A DNA stretch of 64,000 nucleotides, from positions 15,489-79,488 of the forward strand of contig JBGAHR010000016.1 in NCBI GenBank assembly GCA_044226045.1, in the 5' to 3' direction. Below are positions 62,150 to 64,000 of the stretch, in pieces. Position numbers and translations under genes: made by a program. The stretch's first letter is position 1, and the number at the start of each line of letters is the position of its first letter. Source of the DNA: Endoryza sp044226045. Lineage in GTDB: Bacteria > Bacteroidota > Bacteroidia > Chitinophagales > Chitinophagaceae. The notes under the pieces were generated by a model, which was not told where the DNA came from, made no database searches, and was given only the letters and a program-made list of their open reading frames with translations.

Positions 62150-64000
62150 TCATTGCCGATGCCTTTTCCTGGTTAATTGGAGGTAATCGAGGAAATAGAT
62201 CACCTTAATAGAAATATTGTTATTCTGGTCGGTATCGATGGTTTTATAGAAATTCCTGAAATAACCTTTCTCAATCTGCGACAGGGATATGGCCGCGGCA
62301 TCTTTCCAAACCACGTTCAGGAAACTCCCCGGAGCAAATTGCCAGGTATAGACCATGTCGATATTGAAAAAATTCACATTGCGGTCGGCATTTCCGGTAT
62401 AGCTGTTGCCTTCCACCACCCTGCCCGTTTGCTGATCAAGCGAAAGATATTCGTGATTCCTCACAGTGCTCATATAATGCCGGGCGCGGAAAGTAAGCCC
62501 CATCATATTTGTAAAACTGTATTTGAGGCTCAAAATATTCTCAACAGTATTGATTCTCCTCTTTGCAAATACAATCTGGTCGTTCCCGTCAAAAGTAGCA
62601 AAACCGATTCCATCAAAAGTGGGCATCAGGTTGATTCGGTGACTAATGGCGAACCGTTGGTTGAATCGATAATTCTGACCCAGCGTAAAATCAATGGTCA
62701 GCTGATCGTAGTCCTTGTAAAACTGCCGGGCGGTGGCATCAAAGAAAAAGGAATATTTCTTGGCTGCATTGCTCTCGAACCAGGTAGAAACACTCACACT
62801 CTCCGCTCTTCTGAAAAAATACCCTTCCCGTCTCGGCTCATAGAAATCATTCTGGTAGGGCATGTATGTTACAGACATGCCAATAAAGGAAAGGGATTTC
62901 AATTGAGCATTGGCATTCACGTTCAGGTTAGACCGTTGGTATTTGGTCGAAATCTGGCCTATTTGATCGTGCAGGCGACTCAGGTAAGCATTGAAATTGA
63001 TGCCAATCCTGTTATACCAGCCTTTTGGCTCAGTCCAGCGATATCCAAGCCACAATCCGTTATCGAAATAGTTGTTGTTAGTGAAATACCCCAGATCATT
63101 ATGCGAATACTTGGTGTCGCTCATCTCCTGGTACACATTGAAATTGAATCTTCCACTCGATTTTCCAAAGCCCACCCGGTAATTTACACCGTTCCTGTTC
63201 CGACCATCCCCTGTGTAATTGAATAACTGGCTTACCGCTATTTTCCCATTCAGGTTCCAGGTGTTGGTTTTGTCATACAGATCGAATAAACCCGCAGTTA
63301 CGTTGGCATCATAATCCGACCCGCTCCTCATAACATTGGTATTTACGAGTGTCACACTGGAGTTATGTTTAAAGGTCTGGTCAAGAACCAGAATATTATA
63401 GTTGGTCAGTGGATCGGTCATTACTTTATGCTGTTCCTTGCTGTCCATGTTTTCAATTGTGGCGTATTGCGGTTTGGTGATGGCATTCAAAATACCAATA
63501 CCCAAACCACTCTGGGTTCTTCCAGACACCTTCGAGGCATTGATCAGCTTCGACTCTGTAGGATTCTTGATTACGGTATGAGTGGAGTCCAGTCCTCCAT
63601 ACACATCATATAAATGAAGCGGGGTGCCGCCGATTCTGCGGGAATAAAACAGGTTTCCTTTGCTAAACAACTCGGTGCCTTCAGTGAAGAAACTCCTGTT
63701 CTCATTGAATCGAACCTCAAATGGACTCAGGTTAAGCACCTGGTTATCGCTTTGTACCTGGCCAAAATCAGGGATGAGTGTTGCATCCAGTGTAAAAGCC
63801 TGATTGATTCCGTATTTGACATCCATTCCGCCATTTACCTGCTGCGTCCAGTCTTTCTGGCCTGGAACCTGTGAAGAAAAGTGGTTGGTGTATACCGAAA
63901 AATAGGGTGAGAACTGCAGGCGGATGGGTGGCTTGATATCACTGATCCCTTTCCAGACACCTTCCTGCGTCAAAAAACCGTTCACATTCGGATTGATGGG
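62150..64000 (-). CDS. DUF5916-domain protein, N-terminus outside the window
   Basis: The C-terminal 616 codons or so of a larger secreted protein. It contains the DUF5916 outer-membrane-like barrel: IPDFGQVQSDNQVLNLSPFE, RNRSFFTEGTELFSKGNLFY, SRRIGGTPLHLYDVYGG and many beta-strands to the C-terminus. Full-length members carry an N-terminal carbohydrate-binding CBM9-like domain, which would lie beyond position 64000. The frame is open to the window end. Function is unknown; the barrel suggests a surface or outer-membrane location. It is 70 bp upstream of the AmgK-RapZ gene, in the same direction. Confidence 0.85.
   Translation of the reverse strand, partial: PINPNVNGFLTQEGVWKGISDIKPPIRLQFSPYFSVYTNHFSSQVPGQKDWTQQVNGGMDVKYGINQAFTLDATLIPDFGQVQSDNQVLNLSPFEVRFNENRSFFTEGTELFSKGNLFYSRRIGGTPLHLYDVYGGLDSTHTVIKNPTESKLINASKVSGRTQSGLGIGILNAITKPQYATIENMDSKEQHKVMTDPLTNYNILVLDQTFKHNSSVTLVNTNVMRSGSDYDANVTAGLFDLYDKTNTWNLNGKIAVSQLFNYTGDGRNRNGVNYRVGFGKSSGRFNFNVYQEMSDTKYSHNDLGYFTNNNYFDNGLWLGYRWTEPKGWYNRIGINFNAYLSRLHDQIGQISTKYQRSNLNVNANAQLKSLSFIGMSVTYMPYQNDFYEPRREGYFFRRAESVSVSTWFESNAAKKYSFFFDATARQFYKDYDQLTIDFTLGQNYRFNQRFAISHRINLMPTFDGIGFATFDGNDQIVFAKRRINTVENILSLKYSFTNMMGLTFRARHYMSTVRNHEYLSLDQQTGRVVEGNSYTGNADRNVNFFNIDMVYTWQFAPGSFLNVVWKDAAAISLSQIEKGYFRNFYKTIDTDQNNNISIKVIYFLDYLQLTRKRHRQ

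Noticed and set aside
62177..63226. A 349-codon open frame on the plus strand inside the DUF5916 gene
   Set aside because: It is the mirror of a well-supported beta-barrel coding region, has no recognisable domain and no start context. Long antisense frames are common here.

Overview
The window looks like a chromosome segment of a Bacteroidota bacterium, most likely the Chitinophagaceae. Evidence: a SusC/SusD pair, many TonB-dependent or beta-barrel outer-membrane proteins, lipoproteins with a Cys at the end of the signal peptide, promoters matching the Bacteroidota -7 box TAnnTTTG, starts without clear Shine-Dalgarno sequences, the long two-cysteine-motif form of IspG, a BatB/BatC pair and a DUF5916 protein. 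I recognise no tRNA, rRNA or CRISPR array.

Layout. (1) 0.1-5.1 kb: a possible DNA-damage block. A PA0069-type radical SAM protein and two 2H-phosphoesterase-like genes run leftward; a UmuD-like gene and umuC run rightward. They share an intergenic region rich in TTAGCA inverted repeats. The UmuD-like protein has lost both catalytic residues. (2) 5.1-22.3 kb: a leftward block of about 14 genes: DUF3179, four AhpD-like CxxC proteins, an MFS transporter, SusC/SusD, a TonB receptor, two vanadium-haloperoxidase/PAP2 proteins, two secreted beta-barrels and one unknown. This is the best candidate for an undescribed system. (3) 22.4-25.4 kb: a GH65 hydrolase and, divergently, an e(P4)-type acid phosphatase. 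(4) 25.7-29.6 kb: a leftward operon for non-phosphorylative L-fucose breakdown, with a large palindromic operator over its promoter. (5) 29.8-31.3 kb: an AT-rich accessory island with a Clp-fold SDH-type protease and a 67-residue partner. (6) 31.3-41.3 kb: IcmF, a GH63-like glucosidase, a DEAD-box helicase, a lipoprotein amidase and a periplasmic trehalase. (7) 41.5-46.4 kb: a secreted unknown, a class D beta-lactamase behind a duplicated promoter, BatB/BatC and a class II Fic protein. (8) 46.5-56.6 kb: IspG, a WYL regulator, a GyrI-like protein, GalK/GalM, a lipoprotein, a lysoplasmalogenase, NadB and a MurU-like nucleotidyltransferase. (9) 56.7-64 kb: a beta-propeller/phosphoesterase, an LpxL-type acyltransferase, an AmgK-like kinase fused to a RapZ C-terminal domain, and a DUF5916 protein cut by the window end.

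Many intergenic regions are filled with several families of degenerate repeats: AAAAGTCAAAATTC tracts around an AACGC...GTACCGCTAAG core, GCGGTTTGCGGTTGG tracts, CATTGGCTCATTGACC plus CATCCGT tracts, and CGCTCCCGCTCTC tracts. They often reach almost to start codons, and one array separates umuD from umuC.

Functional links I infer: the fucose genes form five of the six expected steps, with the dehydratase absent; GalK and GalM are divergent partners; the MurU-like and AmgK-RapZ proteins probably serve MurNAc recycling together with the amidase; trehalase and the GH65 and GH63 enzymes are separate carbohydrate functions.
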